Source: Oceanospirillaceae bacterium
GTDB taxonomy: Bacteria > Pseudomonadota > Gammaproteobacteria > Pseudomonadales > Litoribrevibacteraceae
Assembly: GCA_015665455.1 (NCBI GenBank)
Contig: JADFAD010000007.1
Location: 62,001 to 126,000, forward strand
DNA: 64,000 bases
Reading direction: 5' to 3'
This document shows positions 35,826 to 43,107 of the stretch, piece after piece. The notes under the pieces are model-generated. The model searched no databases, was not told the DNA's origin, and saw only the letters and a list, made by a program, of their open reading frames with translations. Both the position numbers and the translations under genes were made by a program. Position 1 is the first letter of the stretch. Every line of letters begins with the position of its first letter.

Positions 35826-38084
35826 ATGGGCCCTCAGAAAAAAGTGGTTTCAATCAGTTCGGGCACGCCGCTACAGTCTAAGAGATTGTCTGTACCTGTT
35901 AAGGCTTTCTGTGATCTGGCAGAAAAGGAACTAAAGCTTTTACTGCGAGCAATGTTTGATAGTGCTGATGACACCTTATTTAAGTTGTCGGATAAAGCGT
36001 CTTCTAATGAACAGCAAGAACGTTATTTTAACGCAATGCGTGCCGTTCGTTTACAGCGTCGTCAAATGGAAACGAAATTCTTTGAAGGATTTAAAGGCTC
36101 CATTGATGATATGTCGGAAGGCATTGAGCTTTCGGCTCGTCAGGCAGATAAGGTATCTACCGAGAGTTTGTCTTTGGTTCAAAATGATGAACTGGAAGAA
36201 CGAGTGGCGTTGGAAACGATGTCCAACAAAACAACAACTCTAAATAAAACATCATTAAGTTATTTGAACCAGCGTTTGGCGTACCTGTTATCAAAAGATG
36301 ATTTGAGCGATGCAGATAACCCTATTGCGCCTATCAACTTGTGTGACTACTTTGCTGATGCCTTAGATTTATTAGATTTAGACATTGAAGCGCGATTGTT
36401 GGTGTATAAACTGTATGATCAATTTGTTTTAAGCAAACTGTCTGATCTCTACGAGCAAATTGATAAATTGTTAGTTACACACGGTGCATTACCGGATTTA
36501 GGTAGAAAGCAGCAATCTGAAGCTGTTTCATCCGGAGTGAAGAATGGAAGTTCGTCGGAAATAGGACAGGTAAGCGCAGGCGGTAGTCTTTCTCAAGGCG
36601 ATTTAAAGCCGATCTTTCGGTCATTGCAAAAGTTATTAACTCAGGTTCAAGGGGTGAGCAGCGATATTATGGTTGCAGCTCCGTCATATCAGGGGCCGAC
36701 GCAGCCCACGACTCAACTTTGCCAAACATTATCGGATTTTAACGTGCCTTCTGAAGCAGAGGGTAATGAGTTGCAGGCATGGATGCAGTTTGATGTTCGA
36801 GAGCATGTGAGAGGCGCGCTTCAGGCTTCGGCGCCTTCTGGACGCCCGCTGCCAATGAGCCGTAAGGACAGTGATGCAATTAACCTTGTTGCGATGTTGT
36901 TCGAATTTATATTGGAAGATCGGAATATCATTCCTTCCATTCGAGCGATGCTAGCGCGCTTGCAGTTACCTTTGGTTAAGTTAGCGCTTCAAGATCAACG
37001 TTTTTTTGATCAGAAGTCGCATCCAGCAAGAAGTTTATTGAATGCGCTTGCTTCAGCAGCGGTTGGGTTTAATTCTCAAACGGATCGTTTTCAAGAACGT
37101 TTAAACTTTAAAATTGAAGAAGTTGTAACGCGTATTTGCACTGAGTTTGAGGAGAATATTGATTTATTCGACTTATTGAGTGCTGATTTTCAAGTCTTTC
37201 AAGAGAAAGAAAGTCGTCGAGTAAATTTAGTGACGCAGCGTTTGCAAGATGCGGAAGAGGGTAAGGCTAAAACTGAAAATGCACGGGAGTGGGTGAAGTC
37301 AGCGTTAAATACCGTAACGGAACCTTATCGTCCTTTGCCTGAGTTTGTTGATACTTTACTTTCGGAAGCTTGGAGCAAAGTTTTATTCTTACACGCCCTT
37401 AAGTCAGGTAATAATAGTGAAGAATGGAACGGTTCTGTGTTTGCAATCGAGCAACTCTTATGGACGGTAGCAGGGGAGCACTCGAGAAGTACTCGACCTG
37501 TACTGCTTAAAGTTATCCCGATGGTTCAAAAGAAAGTTCGTAAGGGCTTAACGGATGTTTCTTTTAATCCTTATGACAGCAGCCGCCTCTTAAAAGAACT
37601 AGAGACTCTTCAGATTAATATGTTGAAGGAAGCCAGTACGAGAGAGGGAACACCTGAACAGGCTGAAGAATCTAAAAACTGGTTAGTGAAGATGAACTCT
37701 CCAGCAGAGAAGCTTCGTGAATCGGATGAAGATTTATCACCGACTGAAACGATGGTGGCTATAGACCAAGTCTTAACTCAACAGAATCAGGACTCGGACG
37801 ATGAATCGTTAACTGAGCACTTATCGAAAGTGGATGAGCTCGGGAATGGCAGTTGGTTTAAGTTATCAAAAGACGATGGTGAGGTGCGCTGTAAATTAGC
37901 GGCAGCATTGCCTAAGTTGAATAAGTACATTTTTGTAAATCATGCAGGTATCAAGGTTCATGAGTGTTGTCGTGTAGAGTTTGCAAAGATGCTGCAGTCT
38001 GGTCGTATATGCTTGATTGATAATGGTGCTGTGTTTGATCGGGCACTGAAGGCAGTTGTTCAAAACTTAAGAAAACCAGGCTAG
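35826..38084 (+). CDS. DUF1631 family protein
   Basis: Large cytoplasmic, mostly helical protein of 752 residues, matching DUF1631 by its N-terminal block (FCDLAEKELKLLLRAMFDSADDTLF, split over helices), the central LVAMLFEFILEDRNIIPSIRAM region, and the C-terminal GSWFKLSKDDGEVRCKLA followed by LINDN-like GRICLIDNGAVFDRAL. The last ~90 residues look like a small beta-rich domain reminiscent of PilZ-type modules, but I see no RxxxR c-di-GMP motif. Homologues lie between nadC and ampD in Pseudomonas. Some databases call them thymidine phosphorylase, which the sequence does not support. GGAG precedes the ATG. Function unknown. Confidence 0.85.
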   Translation: MGPQKKVVSISSGTPLQSKRLSVPVKAFCDLAEKELKLLLRAMFDSADDTLFKLSDKASSNEQQERYFNAMRAVRLQRRQMETKFFEGFKGSIDDMSEGIELSARQADKVSTESLSLVQNDELEERVALETMSNKTTTLNKTSLSYLNQRLAYLLSKDDLSDADNPIAPINLCDYFADALDLLDLDIEARLLVYKLYDQFVLSKLSDLYEQIDKLLVTHGALPDLGRKQQSEAVSSGVKNGSSSEIGQVSAGGSLSQGDLKPIFRSLQKLLTQVQGVSSDIMVAAPSYQGPTQPTTQLCQTLSDFNVPSEAEGNELQAWMQFDVREHVRGALQASAPSGRPLPMSRKDSDAINLVAMLFEFILEDRNIIPSIRAMLARLQLPLVKLALQDQRFFDQKSHPARSLLNALASAAVGFNSQTDRFQERLNFKIEEVVTRICTEFEENIDLFDLLSADFQVFQEKESRRVNLVTQRLQDAEEGKAKTENAREWVKSALNTVTEPYRPLPEFVDTLLSEAWSKVLFLHALKSGNNSEEWNGSVFAIEQLLWTVAGEHSRSTRPVLLKVIPMVQKKVRKGLTDVSFNPYDSSRLLKELETLQINMLKEASTREGTPEQAEESKNWLVKMNSPAEKLRESDEDLSPTETMVAIDQVLTQQNQDSDDESLTEHLSKVDELGNGSWFKLSKDDGEVRCKLAAALPKLNKYIFVNHAGIKVHECCRVEFAKMLQSGRICLIDNGAVFDRALKAVVQNLRKPG

Positions 38085-38162
38085 GCAATGATCTAAAATG
38101 GATGTTACTCTCTCAAAGGACATTGTTAAGAACTTATTAATGGTTTTTGAGACGTAATATTT

Positions 38163-38714
38163 ATGAGTTTTACTAACGGTTGGTGGGAACACGCGCGATG
38201 CGTTCCCTCTCCGAACTTTAATGATCGTCCATCCGGTCGTGATCCATCTTTATTGGTTATCCACAACATTAGCTTACCGCCCGGTGAATTTGGTGGAAAT
38301 CAGGTCGAACGCTTCTTCTTGAATAAATTAGACACAGATGAACATCCTTTCTTTAGAGAAATTGAAGGCGTGACTGTTTCTGCGCATTTCTTTATTCGTC
38401 GTACAGGTGAAGTCATTCAATTTGTGTCCGTAGATCAGCGCGCTTGGCATGCGGGCGTGTCTGAATTTCAAGGTGAAGAAAGCTGTAATGATTTTTCTCT
38501 CGGTATTGAAATGGAGGGTACGGATGAAATTCCGTATGAAACGCTTCAATACCAATCTTTGGTTGGTTTAACTAAAGATTTAATGGTGAAATACCCTGAC
38601 ATTATATCGAATAGAATAACAGGGCACAGTGATATAGCTCCGGGCAGGAAGACGGACCCAGGCCCTGCATTTGATTGGACTCGATACCTATCATCTTTAA
38701 ACGAACCCGAATAG
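38163..38714 (+). CDS. ampD: 1,6-anhydro-N-acetylmuramyl-L-alanine amidase AmpD
   Basis: Cytoplasmic zinc amidase that removes the peptide from anhydromuropeptides during peptidoglycan recycling; its loss induces chromosomal ampC where present. Seen: the zinc His34 in LLVIHNISLPPGEFGG, the second His and Asp in GHSDIAPGRKTDPG, and the substrate-binding YQSLVGLTKDL region. At 183 residues it has standard length. ampE, the usual downstream partner, is absent; cca converges after three bases. amgK-murU further along the window act later in the same recycling route. Confidence 0.96.
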   Translation: MSFTNGWWEHARCVPSPNFNDRPSGRDPSLLVIHNISLPPGEFGGNQVERFFLNKLDTDEHPFFREIEGVTVSAHFFIRRTGEVIQFVSVDQRAWHAGVSEFQGEESCNDFSLGIEMEGTDEIPYETLQYQSLVGLTKDLMVKYPDIISNRITGHSDIAPGRKTDPGPAFDWTRYLSSLNEPE

Positions 38715-38717
38715 GGG

Positions 38718-39947
38718 TTAGCTATTAATGGTTGCTTTTAAGTCCGTTAATAATTTAATTCTTCGCTTGTTTTGTTCCTCTCTAATTGCAGCCCCTTTGA
38801 ACCCTGATTTTGCTAATTCACCTGCATTAACAGTGAGACAGACTTGATGGGCCTTTCTTAAATAATCCGCTTGTGGATAAGGCCGGGTTTCATACCCTGT
38901 TCGGCCCAAGGCATCTGCTTGGCAACTGAGAAGAAATTGGTCGAAACGTTCGGGCTTTCGCCAGCAGTCCAGCTTGTTCAACAGTTTTAAAATTGTTGAT
39001 GGTTTTAAGTCAAAGGCAGTGTGGCATTGAGTATGGAGTTCACATACCAAAAGCGCTAACTCTTTGGGCTTGTTGGGTACCTTTAGACGCGTACACAGTT
39101 CCGCAACGAGTTGAATTCCTTTGAATTCATGCCCAATGTGACGAGGTAGGATGTCTTCTGGTGTTACGCCTTTACCTAAATCGTGCGTTAAAGCTGCAAA
39201 TCGGACTTCTATGGCGTCAGATAATAGTGATGCTTGTTCCAACACCATCAGTGTATGTATGCCTGTATCCACTTCTGGGTGATATTCTTTTCGCTGGGGA
39301 ACGCCAAACAGTTTACTTATCTCAGGGAAGATAACTTCTAGAGCGTTGCATTGTTGAAGTACATCAAAATAAATATGCGGTGATGTTTCAGTTAATGCTC
39401 TTTCTGTTTCTTTCCAGACCCGTTCAGGCGTTAGATACTTTAACTCATTGGAGTCAGCTAACTCTTTCATTAATAGAAGCGTTTCAGGTGCAACCTTGAA
39501 ACCTATGTGATGAAAGCGCGCGGCAAACCGAGCGACTCGGAGTACTCTTAAAGGATCTTCAATGAACGCATCTGAAACATGACGAAGCAGCTTCAATTGA
39601 ATGTCTCTTTGTCCGGAATAAGGATCAATAATGTGACCTGAACTGTCTTGTGCCATTGCATTGATGGTGAGGTCTCGGCGCAACAAGTCTTCTTCTAATG
39701 TTACGTCTGGGGAGAATTGACATTCAAAGCCTTGATAGCCGTGGCCCTGTTTCCGTTCTTTACGAGCAAGCGCGTGTTCTTCTTGGGTCTTTGGGTGTAA
39801 AAATACAGGGAAATCTTTACCGACGGATCGAAAACCTTGTGCTTCCATTTGCTCTAGCGTAGCGCCGACTACGACCCAATCATGGTCATAGACCTTAAGA
39901 TTTAATAGCTTATCTCGTACGGCCCCGCCGACTAAATACGTTTTCAA
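38718..39947 (-). CDS. cca: CCA-adding tRNA nucleotidyltransferase (multifunctional, HD domain)
   Basis: Adds or repairs the 3' CCA of tRNAs. Class II nucleotidyltransferase with YLVGGAVRDKLL, the catalytic DHDWVVVGAT, the RRDLTINAMA motif and the ERVWKETERAL region. The C-terminal half carries an HD phosphohydrolase domain (IHTLMVLEQASLL and THDLGKG), found in the longer gammaproteobacterial enzymes, which also have 2'-phosphatase and 2',3'-cyclic phosphodiesterase activity. 409 residues, close to E. coli (412). It is transcribed towards ampD and divergently from the small lipoprotein gene. Confidence 0.96.
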   Translation of the reverse strand: MKTYLVGGAVRDKLLNLKVYDHDWVVVGATLEQMEAQGFRSVGKDFPVFLHPKTQEEHALARKERKQGHGYQGFECQFSPDVTLEEDLLRRDLTINAMAQDSSGHIIDPYSGQRDIQLKLLRHVSDAFIEDPLRVLRVARFAARFHHIGFKVAPETLLLMKELADSNELKYLTPERVWKETERALTETSPHIYFDVLQQCNALEVIFPEISKLFGVPQRKEYHPEVDTGIHTLMVLEQASLLSDAIEVRFAALTHDLGKGVTPEDILPRHIGHEFKGIQLVAELCTRLKVPNKPKELALLVCELHTQCHTAFDLKPSTILKLLNKLDCWRKPERFDQFLLSCQADALGRTGYETRPYPQADYLRKAHQVCLTVNAGELAKSGFKGAAIREEQNKRRIKLLTDLKATINS

Positions 39948-40005
39948 TTTTGGCCTCTATAGTTAAACACTGGGTTGCCGATAAAATCTCAAAGGAGAGT
40001 TTTCA

Positions 40006-40197
40006 ATGAAAAAGCTTAAATTGGTGTTCTTGAGATCGTTAATGATTCTCGTTGCTTCGGTCGCTTTGGGTGGCTGTTCTGTTTTACAGCCGATATTAGG
40101 CGAATCATATGAATTCACTGATGCCGATGATTATCCGTTAGCGGCGTCCCAATCAATTCGTCATTGTATTATACAACCTTGTGCAAATTACTATTAA
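40006..40197 (+). CDS. Small lipoprotein, 63 aa
   Basis: Short predicted lipoprotein: basic n-region KKLKLVFLR, hydrophobic core, lipobox LGGC (Cys at residue 24) followed by Ser, so outer-membrane sorting is likely. The mature part is about 40 residues, acidic in the middle (EFTDADDYP) and with two further Cys near the end (HCIIQPCANYY). A very good AAGGAGAG lies before the ATG. It is the first of four consecutive plus-strand genes, two of which are flgP- and flgT-like. Not recognised; a structural role at the outer membrane is a guess from position. Confidence 0.7.
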   Translation: MKKLKLVFLRSLMILVASVALGGCSVLQPILGESYEFTDADDYPLAASQSIRHCIIQPCANYY

Positions 40198-40345
40198 TTT
40201 TTGTTTTATATAGGGGCTTATTTTTACGAGAGAGTTTTACGGAAGAGGCATCTTCATCCTTGATTCTCTTAAGTTTTCAACGCGTTTACGCGTTCTTACA
40301 ATGTCATACCAAAAAGAACTCAAGCTTTGGCTTTTGTAGTCGATA

Positions 40346-40367
40346 ATTTGTGTAGAAAAACACAAAT
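40346..40367 (+). promoter_or_regulatory. Leader hairpin before the His/Cys-rich lipoprotein gene
   Basis: ATTTGTGT pairs perfectly with ACACAAAT around a six-base A-rich loop, 18 bases before the ATG at 40386 and just upstream of its AAGG. It may be an operator or an mRNA structure affecting translation. Confidence 0.35.
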
Positions 40368-40385
40368 ATCCCAAGGTCGAAGCTC

Positions 40386-40865
40386 ATGAAATTGCAAATG
40401 TTATTGATTGCTGCCTCTATTGGTTTAGCGGGTTGCGAGGTTCATCATATTCATCACTTTAATAAGGATGATCTAACTGGATGTAATTGTAATACTGCGG
40501 ATGTTGTCGGTATGCAATCCAGCGGTTATAAGTTGCCTCTTAATTACGGTGATGATGTAAAAGTATTGCCGCCCATCTATCAGCCGATCCATCCATACTC
40601 TATGCAAGGAATGCGGCCTCAGGCGCCACCTCAAGTAAAAATGCCGGAGTATTATAAATTGACGCCAGTTGAACCGAATCAAAAACAGAGTGCGCCACCT
40701 GCTCAGGCTCCTATGTCTTATTCACCTTATTATCAGCAGCCGATACAGCCCGTGCAGCAGCCTGTTATGCCGATTCAGATGTCTTCAAACTCTTCAAAAG
40801 AGAGTGACAGTAATATTCGAACGTACCTGTTTCAACCGGCGGGTGGTGTTGTTTACCAATATTAA
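40386..40865 (+). CDS. His/Cys- and Pro/Gln-rich lipoprotein, 159 aa
   Basis: Predicted lipoprotein with lipobox LAGC (Cys at residue 17). Directly after the lipidated Cys comes VHHIHHF, and then TGCNCNTADVV, so four His and two Cys sit within the first 20 mature residues and could bind a metal. The rest is rich in Pro, Gln, Tyr and Met (YYQQPIQPVQQPVMPIQM) and is probably extended or disordered, ending YLFQPAGGVVYQY. I know no family with this pattern. It lies 143 bases upstream of the flgP-like gene on the same strand, in the place where Vibrio has flgO, but it does not look like FlgO. Confidence 0.75.
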   Translation: MKLQMLLIAASIGLAGCEVHHIHHFNKDDLTGCNCNTADVVGMQSSGYKLPLNYGDDVKVLPPIYQPIHPYSMQGMRPQAPPQVKMPEYYKLTPVEPNQKQSAPPAQAPMSYSPYYQQPIQPVQQPVMPIQMSSNSSKESDSNIRTYLFQPAGGVVYQY

Positions 40866-40902
40866 GTTTAACTTTAAGCTCGACCTATTTGTGTTTATAG
40901 GG

Positions 40903-40930
40903 TGCCTCTGTTCAGAGGCATCTTCCGTTT
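40903..40930 (+). terminator. Probable terminator after the His/Cys-rich lipoprotein gene
   Basis: TGCCTCTG pairs with CAGAGGCA around TT, followed by TCTTCCGTTT. The tail is only moderately T-rich. Confidence 0.5.
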
Positions 40931-40940
40931 AGTGCTAACT

Positions 40941-40956
40941 TGGCACACTATTTGAT
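40941..40956 (+). promoter_or_regulatory. Candidate sigma-54 promoter of the flgP-like gene
   Basis: TGGCACACTATTTGAT matches the -24 element TGGCAC exactly and the -12 element TTGCA as TTGAT, with correct N5 spacing. It ends about 52 bases before the ATG at 41009. Sigma-54 control of flagellar ring genes is known in Vibrio; here it is inferred. Confidence 0.5.
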
Positions 40957-41008
40957 CAACTTCTTGGCAAAGTCATAAAAAGCGGCAAAAAATTGTCAGA
41001 GGTCTGTT

Positions 41009-41620
41009 ATGAAGATTTCAAAACTCGCTCAAGGCGTGTCAGTGGCGGTAATTACACTGTCTATTTCTGCATGCTCAAACCATCACTTTCTTCAAGGAGG
41101 TGCTGAAGCTAAAAAAGTAGAAACTCAGGTTCAACCTGTAGTGCAATATATGGATCGTCCAGCTAACTCTCAACCTCAGGTGATTCGAGTTAAAGGCTAC
41201 GGTACGATTCAGAAAAAATCGAATTTTAATGCGGCTCAACAGCATTTGATGGGCATGCGCGCGTCTAAGCTTGATGCTTATCGTGCCATGGCTGAACGTG
41301 TATACGGTACGGCACTGGAAGGTGGATCAAGCATTGAAAATTTGATCATGCAAGACGACCGTTTCAAAACATTCGTTGATGCATTTGTTCATGGCGCAAA
41401 AGTAGTCACCAGTGAAAAGAAGAAAGACGGCATTTATGAAACCGTTCTGGAAATGACCCTCGATAAAGAGTTTTTTGTGTGTTTGTCTGATGTAAATTAT
41501 TTAACGGCGAATACAGACTGTCGTTCACCTCTGCCACCTCAAACACAGGGTCGTTCGAATTATTATCAGCAGAGTAAGCACATTCGAGCGGGTCAAAAGC
41601 GCAGTTACTTTTTAGATTAA
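41009..41620 (+). CDS. flgP: LPP20-family lipoprotein, FlgP-like
   Basis: Predicted outer-membrane lipoprotein with lipobox ending ISAC (Cys at residue 22). The mature domain has VIRVKGYGTI, then MRASKLDAYRAMAERVYGTA and GSSIENLIMQDDRF, the pattern of the LPP20 family to which Vibrio FlgP belongs. FlgP forms part of the outer ring around the flagellar basal body. The C-terminal ~40 residues are specific to this protein and hydrophilic. AGAGG precedes the ATG. It is followed after 106 bases by an flgT-like gene, which strongly supports the flagellar assignment. Confidence 0.82.
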   Translation: MKISKLAQGVSVAVITLSISACSNHHFLQGGAEAKKVETQVQPVVQYMDRPANSQPQVIRVKGYGTIQKKSNFNAAQQHLMGMRASKLDAYRAMAERVYGTALEGGSSIENLIMQDDRFKTFVDAFVHGAKVVTSEKKKDGIYETVLEMTLDKEFFVCLSDVNYLTANTDCRSPLPPQTQGRSNYYQQSKHIRAGQKRSYFLD

Positions 41621-41676
41621 ACAGAGAGGTTACCAATTTAGGTTCTCTTTTGATTACGTGTTGGAATTGCGGTTAT

Positions 41677-41698
41677 TTAGGTTCTTTAGGGAACCTAA
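41677..41698 (+). promoter_or_regulatory. Hairpin in the flgP-flgT gap
   Basis: TTAGGTTC pairs with GAACCTAA around a six-base loop, 28 bases before the flgT ATG. It has no T tract, so an attenuator, processing site or operator is as likely as a terminator. Confidence 0.3.
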
Positions 41699-41726
41699 TC
41701 AGAATATCTTCTAGAGTGGGTGGGTT

Positions 41727-42938
41727 ATGTTGCGTGCATTTAAAGTGATTCGCATTTTCTTGGTGTCTGTGATGGTTGTGCTTTCAACGATAAGTTGGGC
41801 CAAGACGGTTACAGGAACCGGTCACGCCAAAGTTGGCGGTGATATGGAGAACGCGAGAGATCTCGCATACCGAAGAGCTTTAAGAGATGCAACACTTCAG
41901 GCTAATGTACGGGTGACAAGTACTGAAGTCGCAAATAACGGATATATCACACATGATAATTTACGAATGCAGTCTCATGCCGAGTTTGGTGAAGTAGAGA
42001 TTGTTTCTGAATCGGTGAATGATAATGTCGTTACTCTGAAAGTGCGCGCCGAAGTGGCACAAGCACCGTTTTGCACACCAAGCAAATCTCAGAATTATAA
42101 CAAACGTATCGCGGTGCTTGGCTTTAGTCGTGAGAAAATGGATGACTCGACACTGGGTGGGTTGGATGCAATTGAGCGCGAGTTTCCTCAGCGTGTTGCA
42201 TTGACTATGAGTTCCTATGGTGGATTGCGTGTTCAACCTGCAACGCACATCGGTTTATACCCTGATGTTACGAACGCGCCAAGTAGAACAATGCCTGATT
42301 ATACGGTTGCTGAGTTATCCCGAATTGGACGTGACTTGGGTGTTCAGTATGTGATTTCTGGTGTAATTCGAGACATGAGTCATAAGGGAGAATATAAGCG
42401 GGAGGAATTGTTAATTCAGCCTTTGCTTGATCTATTGAATGAACCAGAGCCATTAAATCGTCGCATGACTGTTGATGTCTATGTTTATGAAGCCTACAGC
42501 GGTGCCTTGGTTCATCGTTCTGCTTATTCTGAAGAAGGCGCTTGGACTGACAGTGAGTTTTCTAAGGCGGGGTTTGGTAGTCAAAAGTTCTGGTCGACGG
42601 ATTATGGGGTTGCTGTAGAGCGTGTTATTCAAAACGTCAGCGAAGACATGGCAATGTTAATGAATTGCCAACCTTTCATGGCTGAAATACTTCAGGCGGA
42701 AGGCCAACAACTTCGTATTAATGCAGGTGCGCTGGACGGTTTAAGACCTGGGGATACATTGACGGTATATCGAACTCGTGAACATTATGAACATCCTCTT
42801 CGAGTCGATGCTTCTATGAATCGAGTACAAACGACCGTTAAAGTGAGCCAAGTGCAGCCGCATTTTGCGTTTGCGGAAATAACGGGCTCCATTCCTGTCA
42901 TGCAAGTTCAAATGAGGGATCTCGTGGTTGCTTGGTGA
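41727..42938 (+). CDS. flgT: Flagellar assembly protein FlgT-like (H-ring component)
   Basis: Periplasmic protein with a signal peptide ending at SWAK (about residue 25). The N-terminal domain has VTGTGHAKVGGDMENARDLA and AYRRALRDATLQ, as in FlgT. The middle domain contains KRIAVLGFSRE and YVISGVIRDMS with a TolB-N-like fold expected. The C-terminal domain has INAGALDGLRPGDTLTVYR. In Vibrio FlgT builds the H-ring that stabilises the sodium-driven motor; the same role is inferred here. 403 residues. It is the last gene of the cluster, followed by a strong terminator. The other flagellar genes are not in this window. Confidence 0.85.
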   Translation: MLRAFKVIRIFLVSVMVVLSTISWAKTVTGTGHAKVGGDMENARDLAYRRALRDATLQANVRVTSTEVANNGYITHDNLRMQSHAEFGEVEIVSESVNDNVVTLKVRAEVAQAPFCTPSKSQNYNKRIAVLGFSREKMDDSTLGGLDAIEREFPQRVALTMSSYGGLRVQPATHIGLYPDVTNAPSRTMPDYTVAELSRIGRDLGVQYVISGVIRDMSHKGEYKREELLIQPLLDLLNEPEPLNRRMTVDVYVYEAYSGALVHRSAYSEEGAWTDSEFSKAGFGSQKFWSTDYGVAVERVIQNVSEDMAMLMNCQPFMAEILQAEGQQLRINAGALDGLRPGDTLTVYRTREHYEHPLRVDASMNRVQTTVKVSQVQPHFAFAEITGSIPVMQVQMRDLVVAW

Positions 42939-42959
42939 TGCTCTAACGTCGAAATGATC

Positions 42960-42997
42960 AAAAAGCCATTATTTGAAACTCAAATAATGGCTTTTTT
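42960..42997 (+). terminator. Intrinsic terminator after flgT
   Basis: A 17-bp perfect stem, AAAAAGCCATTATTTGA with its complement, around a three-base loop and ending in a run of T. Strong. Confidence 0.92.
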
Positions 42998-43107
42998 ATG
43001 GGGGAAGGGTTATAGCGGTGTAAAACTAAGTTGTTTAGATTGGCGCAGGAAGATCAGATATTTATGCTAAACTACCCCCAATTTAAAAAGACTGACGGAT
43101 TTTTGAC

